From Paracoccaceae bacterium (lineage in GTDB: Bacteria > Pseudomonadota > Alphaproteobacteria > Rhodobacterales > Rhodobacteraceae), in contig JAAXIY010000070.1 of the NCBI GenBank assembly GCA_012270125.1, forward strand, positions 1 through 56,771: a stretch of 56,771 nt of DNA, written 5' to 3'. Under the pieces are notes generated by a model. The model worked only from the letters and a program-made list of their open reading frames with translations, ran no database searches and had not been told where the DNA came from. This document shows, piece by piece, positions 8,391 to 16,059 of the stretch. Position 1 is the first letter of the stretch; every line of letters begins with the position of its first letter. A program made the translations under genes and the position numbers.

Positions 8391-9152
8391 ATGGGCCAAA
8401 AAATTTCTTTTACATCCAGTGACACAAAAATCGCTTCTGAAGCATTGGATAGACTTTCCAAATTATATGGCAATTGTGCCATTGAAGATGCAGATGTAAT
8501 CGTCGCACTTGGGGGGGATGGTTTCATGTTGCAAACGCTTCACAGAACTCAAGATTTATCGGCTCCAGTTTATGGTATGAACCGAGGCACTGTTGGGTTT
8601 CTCATGAATGCCTATGATGAAAAAAAGCTGCTTGAGCGATTAGATAAATCGATTGAAGAGAAATTGAACCCGCTCAAGATGGAGGCGGTAGCTGCAGATG
8701 GCAGTGTAAAGAGTGCCTTAGCTATAAATGAGGTTAGCTTATTACGTGCTGGTCCTCAGGCGGCTCGACTATCAATTTCAGTGGATGGAAAGATCCGAAT
8801 GTCGGAGCTAGTGAGTGATGGGGTTTTATTGTCAACACCTGCTGGAAGTACAGCTTATAACTACTCTGCGCATGGTCCAATCTTACCAATAGGTTCAGAT
8901 GTCTTAGCACTTACAGCACTAAATGCTTTTCGCCCTCGCAGATGGCGGGGTGCATTACTGCCAAAAAAATCTACAGTTGAAGTAGAAGTTTTAGAACCAG
9001 AAAAAAGACCAGTCATGGCTGATGCTGATAGTCGAAGCTTTAAAAATGTTGTTCGGGTCATTATTAGTAGTGCTGATTATATTCAACACAACATACTTTT
9101 TGATCCTGGCCATGGGTTGGAAGAGAGGCTAATTTCCGAGCAATTTAGTTAA
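8391..9152 (+). CDS. nadK: NAD kinase
   Basis: A 253-residue cytosolic ATP-dependent NAD kinase that makes NADP. It has the diagnostic ALGGDGFMLQT motif (about residues 42-52; the Asp is catalytic), the NRGTVGFLMN loop, NEVSLLRAG and the DGVLLSTPAGSTAYNYSAHGP segment. The protein lacks the long N-terminal extension of some relatives, as is usual in alphaproteobacteria. It is divergent from glyA and converges on the propionyl-CoA synthetase gene with only 18 bases between the stops. Confidence 0.94.
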   Translation: MGQKISFTSSDTKIASEALDRLSKLYGNCAIEDADVIVALGGDGFMLQTLHRTQDLSAPVYGMNRGTVGFLMNAYDEKKLLERLDKSIEEKLNPLKMEAVAADGSVKSALAINEVSLLRAGPQAARLSISVDGKIRMSELVSDGVLLSTPAGSTAYNYSAHGPILPIGSDVLALTALNAFRPRRWRGALLPKKSTVEVEVLEPEKRPVMADADSRSFKNVVRVIISSADYIQHNILFDPGHGLEERLISEQFS

Positions 9153-9170
9153 AGAAATTAAATGAACACT

Positions 9171-11060
9171 CTAATTTGCATAACCAAGCGCTATAAGAGC
9201 TTCTTTTATTTCATCTAAAATAGTTGGGTCGTCAATTGTTGCTGGCATTTTAAATTCTTGGTTGTCTGCAATTTTTACCATTGTAGCGCGTAAAATTTTT
9301 CCTGATCGCGTTTTTGGCAATCGGGCGACTACTGTAGCTAATTTAAATGATGCAACGGGTCCTATTTGGTCTCTTACCAACTGAATGCACTCATCTACAA
9401 TTTCTTTATGGGGACGATTCACGCCATTTGTAAGGCATAAAAAACCTAAAGGAACTTGTCCTTTAAGTTGATCGGAAACACCTATTACAGCACATTCGGC
9501 CACATCTGAATGATTTGATAAAGCTTCTTCCATAGCCCCTGTTGATAATCTATGACCCGCAACGTTAATTACATCATCTGTTCTGGCCATTATGTAAAGG
9601 TAACCATCGTCGTCTATCAATCCAGCATCACCAGTTTCATAAAAACCAGGAAATGTAGATAGATAAGAGTTTTTGAAACGCTCTTCGGCATTCCATAGTG
9701 TTGGTAATGTTCCAGGTGGAAGAGGTAGTTTTATAGCAACAGCCCCTAATTCCCCTTTGGGTAATTCTTTTCCATCATTATCCAATATTCTAACATCATA
9801 ACCGGGCATTGGCACCGAAGGACTTCCTACTTTTATTGGTAATGCCTCTATTCCCATTGGATTGCCAACAATTGTCCACCCTGTTTCTGTTTGCCACCAA
9901 TGATCAATGACTGGTACGCCCAGCAAGTTTTGAGCCCAATAAATTGTATCTGGGTCAGCACGCTCGCCTGCTAGATAAAGTGCTTTTAGGCAGCTCAAAT
10001 CATATTTTGATTTAAATTTTCCTTCTGGATCTTCACGCTTTATTGCGCGGAAAGCCGTTGGCGCGGTAAAAAATGATTTGACTTTATGCTCACTAATGAC
10101 TCTCCAAAATGTTCCTGCATCTGGCGTTCCGACAGGCTTACCTTCAAACAGCACTGATGTATTTCCGTGAATTAAAGGCGCATAACAAATGTAGCTGTGT
10201 CCAACTACCCAACCAACATCAGAAGCCGCCCAGAAAACATCTCCAGGATCTACATCATATATATTCTTCATGCTCCAATGTAATGCTACTAAATGCCCTG
10301 CAGTAGGTCTAACTACACCTTTTGGTGCCCCCGTTGTCCCCGAGGTATATAGAATGTAAGCGGGATGGTTTCCTTCAACCATAACGCAGTCAGCAGGTTT
10401 AGCATCTAATTGAAACTCCTCCCAATCAAAATCTCTTCCTGGCATCAGACTGGCCTGAGCTTCTGGCCTCTGTAAAATTACTACACATTCTGGCTTATGC
10501 TCTGAAAGTTCTATGGCTTCATCAATTAAAGGTTTATATTCAATAATCCTGCCGGGCTCGATACCACATGACGCGGCTAATATTGTTTTAGGCTGAGCAT
10601 CATCTATTCTTACGGCAAGTTCATTAGACGCAAATCCACCAAAAACAACAGAATGAATCGCACCAATACGAGCACAGGCTAACATTGCAATAATAGCTTC
10701 TGGAACCATTGGCATGTAGATGATAACTCTATCACCTTTTGTAATTCCTTTGTTGATGAGTGCACCTGCTAAAAGGCTCGTTTTTTCAAGCAAGTCCTTA
10801 TAAGTAAGATGCAGCTGCTTTTCCGTGACCGGACTATCGTAGATAATAGCAGTCTGATCCGCTCGACCATTTTTGACATGTCGATCTACAGCATTAAAGC
10901 AAGTGTTAACAAAACTGTCAGTGTACCATTCATATAAAGGTGCATTGCTATGATTTAGAGCAAAAGTAGGTTTTTTGTGCCAATCTATATTTTTTGCGGC
11001 ATCCATCCAAAATTTCTCTGGATCCGCCCGCCAGCTTTCATAAATAGAGTGATAATCCAT
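9171..11060 (-). CDS. prpE: Propionyl-CoA synthetase
   Basis: A 629-residue acyl-adenylate-forming ligase that makes propionyl-CoA from propionate, ATP and CoA. It starts with the acetyl-CoA-synthetase N domain (YHSIYESWRADPEKFW), has the AMP-binding P-loop YTSGTTGAPKGVV (about 238-250), the DHWWQTETGW motif and a C-terminal KTRSGKILR whose lysine (about 588) is the usual acetylation-controlled catalytic residue. The SGTTGxPKGVVR form of the P-loop and the total length favour PrpE over acetyl-CoA synthetase, which normally has SGSTGKPKG. It is a single gene; no methylcitrate or propionyl-CoA carboxylase genes are in the window. Use on acetate or acrylate is possible. Confidence 0.88.
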   Translation of the reverse strand: MDYHSIYESWRADPEKFWMDAAKNIDWHKKPTFALNHSNAPLYEWYTDSFVNTCFNAVDRHVKNGRADQTAIIYDSPVTEKQLHLTYKDLLEKTSLLAGALINKGITKGDRVIIYMPMVPEAIIAMLACARIGAIHSVVFGGFASNELAVRIDDAQPKTILAASCGIEPGRIIEYKPLIDEAIELSEHKPECVVILQRPEAQASLMPGRDFDWEEFQLDAKPADCVMVEGNHPAYILYTSGTTGAPKGVVRPTAGHLVALHWSMKNIYDVDPGDVFWAASDVGWVVGHSYICYAPLIHGNTSVLFEGKPVGTPDAGTFWRVISEHKVKSFFTAPTAFRAIKREDPEGKFKSKYDLSCLKALYLAGERADPDTIYWAQNLLGVPVIDHWWQTETGWTIVGNPMGIEALPIKVGSPSVPMPGYDVRILDNDGKELPKGELGAVAIKLPLPPGTLPTLWNAEERFKNSYLSTFPGFYETGDAGLIDDDGYLYIMARTDDVINVAGHRLSTGAMEEALSNHSDVAECAVIGVSDQLKGQVPLGFLCLTNGVNRPHKEIVDECIQLVRDQIGPVASFKLATVVARLPKTRSGKILRATMVKIADNQEFKMPATIDDPTILDEIKEALIALGYAN

Positions 11061-11262
11061 TTCTTTTCTCCATAAGCAATAAAAACGTTAAAGCGTGAAA
11101 TCTAAATCAGAGCAAGCCACCATTTTTCTGAGCTGTAAGATACACTTGATTTCTTTTTTATCAAAAACAGCAGCTCTTTTCTTGCAAAGTTTTTCAATTT
11201 CATGGACAAATTTTTCTAGCCTTATGCAATTTCGTTTCAAAGTAAATTAAGAAGCCAAATCT

Positions 11263-11541
11263 ATGGATAAAGAAATAGCCGAAACTCGCGCACTGGAAAT
11301 ACTAACGTGGCTGCTTTCCGAGGATGATTTAATACAGGTCTTTATGGGAACAACAGGGGCATCTAGGGATGATATACGCTCGAATGCTTTGAACCACAAT
11401 TTTCTCATATCGATATTAGATTTTGTTTTAATGGACGACAGCTGGGTTCTTTCATGCAGTAAATTTATAGATACTGACCCCTCGCAGATAAGAATGATAA
11501 GGCTTTCGCTGGACGGTGGAGAAGAGGTAAATTGGACATGA
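11263..11541 (+). CDS. DUF3572 family protein
   Basis: A 92-residue soluble, mostly helical protein that matches DUF3572: ARALEILTWLLSEDDLIQVFMGTTGASRDDIR followed by FLISILDFVLMDDSWV. The family is almost confined to alphaproteobacteria and has no known function. Its stop overlaps the start of the HAD phosphatase gene in an ATGA, so the two are translationally coupled, an arrangement I know from many Rhodobacterales. A role tied to the phosphatase is only an inference from this pairing. Confidence 0.8.
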   Translation: MDKEIAETRALEILTWLLSEDDLIQVFMGTTGASRDDIRSNALNHNFLISILDFVLMDDSWVLSCSKFIDTDPSQIRMIRLSLDGGEEVNWT

Positions 11542-12251
11542 AATATGATTTTTCAAAAATTAAAGGGCTGCTTTTTGATAAAGATGGAACATTATTTGAT
11601 TTTGATAAAACTTGGAATTCATGGACCAAAAGAATTTTGCGGGAAGTTTCTGAAAAATCTGGGGTGGATCTGGAGAAATTAGCAGCATCAATCGAATTTG
11701 ACCTGAATACTGAAAAACTTATGCCGCAGAGTATTGTGATTGCCGGAACACATAAACAAGTTACGGCTGCCCTTCATAGAGAGCTCCCGGATTGGGATTT
11801 TGATCATCTGGAAAGTTATCTTTTGGATATTGTGATTGAAACGCCACAGTATGAAGTGATCCCGTTAAAAAGTTTTTTTGAAAATCTGAAGTCAAAGGGA
11901 TTTTTACTTGGTGTAATGACAAATGATGCCGAAAAGAGCGCTAGAGCTCACCTTATAAACGCAGGAGTTTATAGCTTATTAGACTTTGTAGCAGGTAGTG
12001 ACACAGGGTACGGAGTTAAGCCTCACGCAGAACCTCTTTTGGCATTTTCTAAACAGACAGACTTACAACCAAATGAAGTAGCAATGGTAGGAGATAGTTT
12101 ACATGATTTGAAGGCTGCTCATGCAGCTGGAATGGTAGGAATTGCCGTGCTGACTGGGATGGCTACTGAAGATCAGCTAAAAAAACATGCTAATATGGTA
12201 TTTCCTTCAATTGCTGAACTTTCACAATATTTATTGACAGAATCTGTTTGA
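11538..12251 (+). CDS. HAD-superfamily hydrolase, phosphoglycolate phosphatase-like
   Basis: A haloacid dehalogenase-fold phosphatase of about 237 residues. All HAD motifs are visible: motif I LLFDKDGTLFDF with the nucleophile and acid/base aspartates, motif II GVMTNDAE, motif III lysine in GVKPHAEP, and motif IV MVGDSLHDLKAAHAAG. A helical cap lies between motifs I and II. Likely substrates are phosphoglycolate or other small phosphate esters, but HAD specificity cannot be read from sequence. I start at the ATG at 11538, which overlaps the DUF3572 stop as ATGA, rather than at the TTG six bases earlier. Confidence 0.85.
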   Translation: MKYDFSKIKGLLFDKDGTLFDFDKTWNSWTKRILREVSEKSGVDLEKLAASIEFDLNTEKLMPQSIVIAGTHKQVTAALHRELPDWDFDHLESYLLDIVIETPQYEVIPLKSFFENLKSKGFLLGVMTNDAEKSARAHLINAGVYSLLDFVAGSDTGYGVKPHAEPLLAFSKQTDLQPNEVAMVGDSLHDLKAAHAAGMVGIAVLTGMATEDQLKKHANMVFPSIAELSQYLLTESV

Positions 12252-12326
12252 TTGCGACGAAAAGAGTCGGGATAAGACGGGATGACAATAGGTTATCGAG
12301 GCTCTCTCTAAGCAAGGAGATTTTTA

Positions 12327-13886
12327 ATGACCGAACAAGTACAGAAGCGAAAAAGAGGAGGGGGCAGAGCTGGTAATGCTCTACGACGTGGTTCCGCTTC
12401 AATAGATCAGATGCCATGGCATTTGCCTATTAACACTGACAAGCCGACTGAGCCCCTAGATGAAGAAGGTGTCGTTGCTATTCATGAAGGTGCAATGCGT
12501 ATTTTAGAAGAAATCGGTGTTGAATTTCTAAATAAGAAAGCTTTGTCCATTCTGAAAAAGGCGGGTTGTGAAATCAGTGAACAGAATGTCCGAATGGATC
12601 GAAATTTTGTAATGGAAATGTTAGAAAAAGCGCCTTCTACTTTTGAAATCACTCCCCGTAATGTGAGTAAAAAAATAACAGTAGGTGGTCCCTATATTTT
12701 ATTTGGGAATGTTTCTTCGCCTCCTGCTTACTGGGATTTAGAAAATAATAAAAAAATTCCTGGTTCTAGAGAAATGTGTGCTAATTTTTGCAAGTTGAGC
12801 CAATATTTCAATTGTATTCATTTTCTTGGTGGTTACCCCGTTGAACCAGTAGATTTGCACCCTAGCACTAGGCATTTAGATGCGGTTTTTGATAAATTAA
12901 TTTTATCGGATAAGGTGGCCCATGCTTACAGTTTGGGAAAAGAACGTGTTGAAGATGTGATGGAAATGGTTCGTATCGCGGGTAACCTGAACCATGATGA
13001 ATTCGAAGCAAGTCCAAGAATGTTTACGAATATTAATTCAACATCACCACTGAAGCATGACGAACCTATGCTGGATGGTTGGATGCGATTAGCAAAAAAA
13101 AACCAAGCCCTAATTGTGACACCATTTACCTTAGCGGGTGCTATGGCCCCGGTAACAATGGCAGGAGCAGTTGCACAGTCAATAGCAGAAGCCTTATGTG
13201 TTGTTGCTCTAGCCCAATATATTAGGCCGGGTGCTCCGTGCGTTATAGGTACATTTACCTCTAATGTTGATATGAAGTCAGGAGCGCCTGCTTTTGGTAC
13301 CCCTGAATACATGAGAGCAACCCAGATGACGGGTCAACTTGCTAGGTTTTATGGACTACCTATGAGATCCTCTGGAGTCTGTGCAGCGAATGTCCCTGAT
13401 GGGCAATCAATTTGGGAGACATCAAATAGTTTATGGGCTGCAGTACAATCTGGGACTAATTTAGTCTATCATGCTGCAGGCTGGTTAGAGGGTGGATTGA
13501 TCGCTAGTCCAGAAAAATTTGTAATGGATTGCGAAATTTTACAACACATTCAACGCTACTTTGATCCAATGATCACGTCAACAAATGAGCAAGATGTAGC
13601 TTTTGATGCAATCAAAGAAGTTGGAAACGATGGCCATTTTTTTGGCATTCAGCATACTCAAGATCGTTATTCAGATGCATTTTATCAGCCATTTCTCTCT
13701 GACTGGCGTAACTTTGAAGCCTGGGAAGCTGCTGGGGGAGTTTGGACAGCAGAACGAGCGCATAAAAAGTATAAAACTATTTTGAATGAATTTGAGGCAC
13801 CTTATATTGATGACAGTATCAAGGAGGAGTTAGAGGATTTTGTTGCTAGGAGAAAATCAGAAGGCGGGGCGCCTACAGATTATTAA
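12327..13886 (+). CDS. MttB-family (trimethylamine methyltransferase-like) protein without pyrrolysine
   Basis: This 519-residue protein belongs to the MttB superfamily of corrinoid-dependent methyltransferases. The family pattern is visible in AIHEGAMRILEEIGVEFLNKKALSILKKAG near the N-terminus, NINSTSPLKHDEPMLDGW, TPFTLAGAMAPVT and the late FDPMITSTNEQD. The frame is open throughout with no internal amber codon, so this is the non-pyrrolysine type that includes glycine betaine methyltransferase (MtgB) and others with quaternary amines. An AAGGAG site precedes the ATG. A basic, glycine-rich N-terminal tail (KRKRGGGRAGNALRRG) is notable. No corrinoid protein, RamA-like activase or methyltransferase partner is adjacent, so the substrate and methyl acceptor are unknown. 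Confidence 0.88.
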   Translation: MTEQVQKRKRGGGRAGNALRRGSASIDQMPWHLPINTDKPTEPLDEEGVVAIHEGAMRILEEIGVEFLNKKALSILKKAGCEISEQNVRMDRNFVMEMLEKAPSTFEITPRNVSKKITVGGPYILFGNVSSPPAYWDLENNKKIPGSREMCANFCKLSQYFNCIHFLGGYPVEPVDLHPSTRHLDAVFDKLILSDKVAHAYSLGKERVEDVMEMVRIAGNLNHDEFEASPRMFTNINSTSPLKHDEPMLDGWMRLAKKNQALIVTPFTLAGAMAPVTMAGAVAQSIAEALCVVALAQYIRPGAPCVIGTFTSNVDMKSGAPAFGTPEYMRATQMTGQLARFYGLPMRSSGVCAANVPDGQSIWETSNSLWAAVQSGTNLVYHAAGWLEGGLIASPEKFVMDCEILQHIQRYFDPMITSTNEQDVAFDAIKEVGNDGHFFGIQHTQDRYSDAFYQPFLSDWRNFEAWEAAGGVWTAERAHKKYKTILNEFEAPYIDDSIKEELEDFVARRKSEGGAPTDY

Positions 13887-13892
13887 AAATTT

Positions 13893-14756
13893 TCATCGTC
13901 TTGGTAATTTTGACAGATTATACAGATTAAAAAAGCATAAAGCACTTATAATAATAAAACCGCCGATGATAGCATATTGACCTGGATGTTCGCCTAAAAT
14001 CAACCAAACTAAAATTGGAGCTAAAACAGATTCTAGTAAAATAAGTAATGCGACCTCTGAAGAACTAATGAACCTTGGGCCAAGTGTGAGTAGACATGAG
14101 GAGGCACCTATTAATGTACCGTGCATCAAAATTAAATTCCAATCCTGTGGTCGAACTTCAAGTGGTGAAATGAAAAAAGATAAAACTAATGCTCCACCTA
14201 AATAGGCAAATGGAATTGCGGGAACCATAGAAACAATCTTTGCAGAGCGTACTAACGTTAAAGCAGCAGCAAAAGCCGCTGACACATAAATTGCCCAGAT
14301 GTCACCGTTCCAAGAAGCAATTTGAACTTTGGTCGAGCCATAAGCTATAAAAAATAAACCAACTGCAACAACTCCCATAGTAATTACCAGTAAAATTTTT
14401 ATAGGTTCACCCAAAAATATACGGCTAAAGATTGCAGCGAAAACTGGCATAGAGGCAAATATAAAAACGACATTTGCGACGCTTGTATTCGAGACTGCCA
14501 AAACGAAAGCGGGAGCCGTGCTGGCTATTAAAATTCCATAGAAGAGGCCATAAAAGCGTGTGTTTATAATATCTTTGAAGCCACTTAGTCCATAAAAATA
14601 AATGACAATAATTAAAACAAATATTCCGGAAGTTAAGCTCCGCCAAAATGCTATTACTATAGGTTCTGCATAAATTAATCTAACAAATAGTGAGTCTGGA
14701 ACAACCAATAAGACACCAATGGCCGTAATCAAGATACCCTTAACATGATCGTTCAA
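13893..14756 (-). CDS. EamA/DMT-family permease
   Basis: A 287-residue membrane protein with about ten hydrophobic helices arranged as two EamA repeats. Marks are SLFVRLIYAEPIVIAFWRS at the first repeat and SEVALLILLESVLAPILVWLILGEHP near the end of the second. The family exports or imports amino acids, nucleobases and other small metabolites across the inner membrane; specificity cannot be inferred. It converges on the MttB-family gene with only six bases between the stops, so it is not in its operon. Confidence 0.87.
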   Translation of the reverse strand: MNDHVKGILITAIGVLLVVPDSLFVRLIYAEPIVIAFWRSLTSGIFVLIIVIYFYGLSGFKDIINTRFYGLFYGILIASTAPAFVLAVSNTSVANVVFIFASMPVFAAIFSRIFLGEPIKILLVITMGVVAVGLFFIAYGSTKVQIASWNGDIWAIYVSAAFAAALTLVRSAKIVSMVPAIPFAYLGGALVLSFFISPLEVRPQDWNLILMHGTLIGASSCLLTLGPRFISSSEVALLILLESVLAPILVWLILGEHPGQYAIIGGFIIISALCFFNLYNLSKLPRR

Positions 14757-14812
14757 TTATTATTCCCACTCGAATTGTAAAAAACTATGAGACAAAACCG
14801 ATATTGCCATAA

Positions 14813-15073
14813 TTAAATTTTTGACCAAGGAAAAGGTTTATAGTCACTAGATGCTAACATAAATTGGATTGCTTGCCCAAACCAATTACGTAGACCTGAC
14901 GCAAGATCAGCAATAAATAAATTTTTTTCTCTGTTTATAAGAAGCCAGAAAAATTGAACAAAAGCCAGAAAACTAATCACTGTCAGTCCTAAATTAATAA
15001 AAAAACCAAAGAGAAGCATTTGTAGACCGCGGATTAGTATATTTTTCCGTTGTAATCTGGTTGAATTTTCCAT
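14813..15073 (-). CDS. DUF4389 small membrane protein
   Basis: An 86-residue protein with two hydrophobic segments (about residues 13-33 and 33-47) and a C-terminal DLASGLRNWFGQAIQFMLASSDYKPFPW that matches DUF4389. The family is of unknown function. The ATG is preceded by GGAG at a normal distance. It reads in the same direction as the EamA gene 56 bases downstream, so the two could share a transcript, but the gap and different roles make that uncertain. Confidence 0.75.
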   Translation of the reverse strand: MENSTRLQRKNILIRGLQMLLFGFFINLGLTVISFLAFVQFFWLLINREKNLFIADLASGLRNWFGQAIQFMLASSDYKPFPWSKI

Positions 15074-15185
15074 GACGTTTGTCTCCTGTTTTTGATTAAT
15101 AAGGTCATTAAAAAAATAGTCCGCGTTACCTTCGGCAAGTATACTTTAGTTAGTAAATATAATTTGTGAAAAGAATAGATTTAAG

Positions 15186-15217
15186 TTGCTCAAACGGCAG
15201 GGCCCGCTTTTAAGCAA
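15186..15217. repeat. Inverted repeat (hairpin) in intergenic region
   Basis: TTGCTCAAA and TTTTAAGCAA pair with one mismatch around a GC-rich loop that contains GGC and GCC. It lies in the 220-bp gap between the divergent DUF4389 and zinc-ribbon genes. No T-run follows in either direction, so it is not a standard terminator. It could be a regulator site or part of a leader; I cannot decide. Confidence 0.3.
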
Positions 15218-15293
15218 TGATGACGTTTTGGGCATGAAAATGCAAATTTGATTTTTTTCTTCTTTGGTCTAATTTTAAAAGACGGAGAAGATT

Positions 15294-15398
15294 ATGCGCA
15301 GAGTTAAAGATATAGAGTGTGAAAAATGTGGCAATGAGTTTAGCGCCAGTGAGCATACGCAATGTCCCAAGTGCGTAAAGGCTTCGGGAAAAGATTAA
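15294..15398 (+). CDS. 34-residue zinc-ribbon microprotein
   Basis: A short open frame encodes 34 residues with two CxxC pairs, Cys9/Cys12 (CEKC) and Cys24/Cys27 (CPKC), the spacing of a minimal zinc ribbon, and many charged residues. A GACGGAGAAG ribosome binding site stands just before the ATG and the stop is TAA. The gene lies in an otherwise gene-free gap and is too short for normal gene callers. Zinc binding is inferred from the cysteines; the partner (nucleic acid, ribosome or protein) is unknown. The combination of start signal and four perfectly placed cysteines makes chance unlikely. Confidence 0.7.
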   Translation: MRRVKDIECEKCGNEFSASEHTQCPKCVKASGKD

Positions 15399-15457
15399 GC
15401 TCCAGTTTGGTTAATTAGTCTCTAATTGCTTCGATTTAAGTTTCTTTAAGAATTAGT

Positions 15458-15479
15458 AGGGTCTTTTCAAACAGACCCT
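15458..15479. terminator. Possible hairpin terminator between zinc-ribbon gene and DUF1127 gene
   Basis: AGGGTC and GACCCT form a 6-bp GC-rich stem with a 10-base loop that includes the DUF1127 stop codon. It lies between two convergent genes, where a shared terminator would be expected, but neither strand has a clean U-run after the stem. Confidence 0.35.
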
Positions 15480-15700
15480 GCTAAGTTTGGATTAATTATT
15501 TGATTAATCATCTGGCGAGTTGACGGACTACTTTCAGCAGCGTCTAAGTCTTTCCTGACACTGTTGACAATTTCACTGACAAAAGTCGCTCTGGAGAGAC
15601 CCATATCATCCAATTGGCGGTCTGATAATGTTTTTAATGTTTCATTAGCTGCGCTTGCGGCACGGCTCAAAATCATTGCTCTATAAAATTTTTTAAACAT
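15467..15700 (-). CDS. DUF1127 (YjiS-like) small protein
   Basis: A protein of about 77 residues with the DUF1127 core TLKTLSDRQLDDMGLSRATF near residues 22-41. Small DUF1127 proteins of alphaproteobacteria are arginine-rich in part and have been linked to phosphate and RNA metabolism and to stress responses. I start at the ATG at 15698-15700, because AAAGGA stands eight bases before it; an ATG 15 bases earlier has no comparable site. A C-terminal extension after the DUF1127 core (about residues 45-77) is longer than in the shortest members. Palindromes at 15778-15806 may be part of its promoter. Confidence 0.8.
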   Translation of the reverse strand: MFKKFYRAMILSRAASAANETLKTLSDRQLDDMGLSRATFVSEIVNSVRKDLDAAESSPSTRQMINQIINPNLAGSV

Positions 15701-15777
15701 AATTTTTCCTTTCATGTTGTGCTTCTACATGTAGTCAAAATATTATTTTTTACTTCAGATAAATTAGTATTGCCGCT

Positions 15778-15806
15778 ATGCATTTTATGCATATATCTGA
15801 TATCAG
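15778..15806. promoter_or_regulatory. Two adjacent palindromes upstream of the DUF1127 gene
   Basis: ATGCATTTTATGCAT (15778-15792) and the perfect 10-bp palindrome CTGATATCAG (15797-15806) lie 78-106 bases before the DUF1127 start, between it and tRNA-Glu. Both are candidate regulator sites; AT-rich chance palindromes are a real alternative. Confidence 0.25.
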
Positions 15807-15896
15807 TTGGTATTTCCTTTTTGCATGCTGGAAGGGTTGCATTTTACCGCAAGGACCGAATGTCTCTCTATTAATTGATGGCTATTTCATGGGGGA

Positions 15897-15971
15897 TGGT
15901 AGCCCGTAGGGGAATCGAACCCCTCTTTCCAGGTTGAAAACCTGGCGTCCTAACCGATAGACGAACGGGCC
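15897..15971 (-). tRNA. tRNA-Glu (anticodon UUC), with encoded CCA
   Basis: On the minus strand the sequence folds as a full cloverleaf: acceptor GGCCCGT with ACGGGCT, D arm with CTATCGGTTAGGAC, anticodon stem CCAGG/CCTGG around TTTTCAA with anticodon TTC, and T arm AGGGG-TTCGATT-CCCCT. The discriminator A is followed by an encoded CCA (15897-15899). The first acceptor pair is G-U instead of G-C. It reads GAA and GAG codons. It is 75 bases with the CCA and stands between recJ and the DUF1127 gene, all on the minus strand. Confidence 0.95.
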
Positions 15972-16059
15972 ACATAGTGGTGAGCGGGTTGTATGCAATC
16001 AACTAAAAGGGCGCAAGTCAAAAAAATAGATTTTTAAAAATTCTTTTTTTAACCGATCG

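Noticed and set aside
11061-11262. Possible regulator site or small RNA between prpE and the DUF3572 gene
   Set aside because: There is a single TTGCAAAG, but short-chain acyl regulators of the ScfR/PccR type need a paired site, and I see no second copy or stable hairpin.
12327-13886. Possible pyrrolysine-coding amber codon in the MttB-family gene
   Set aside because: The frame has no internal TAG, and the protein is full length without one.
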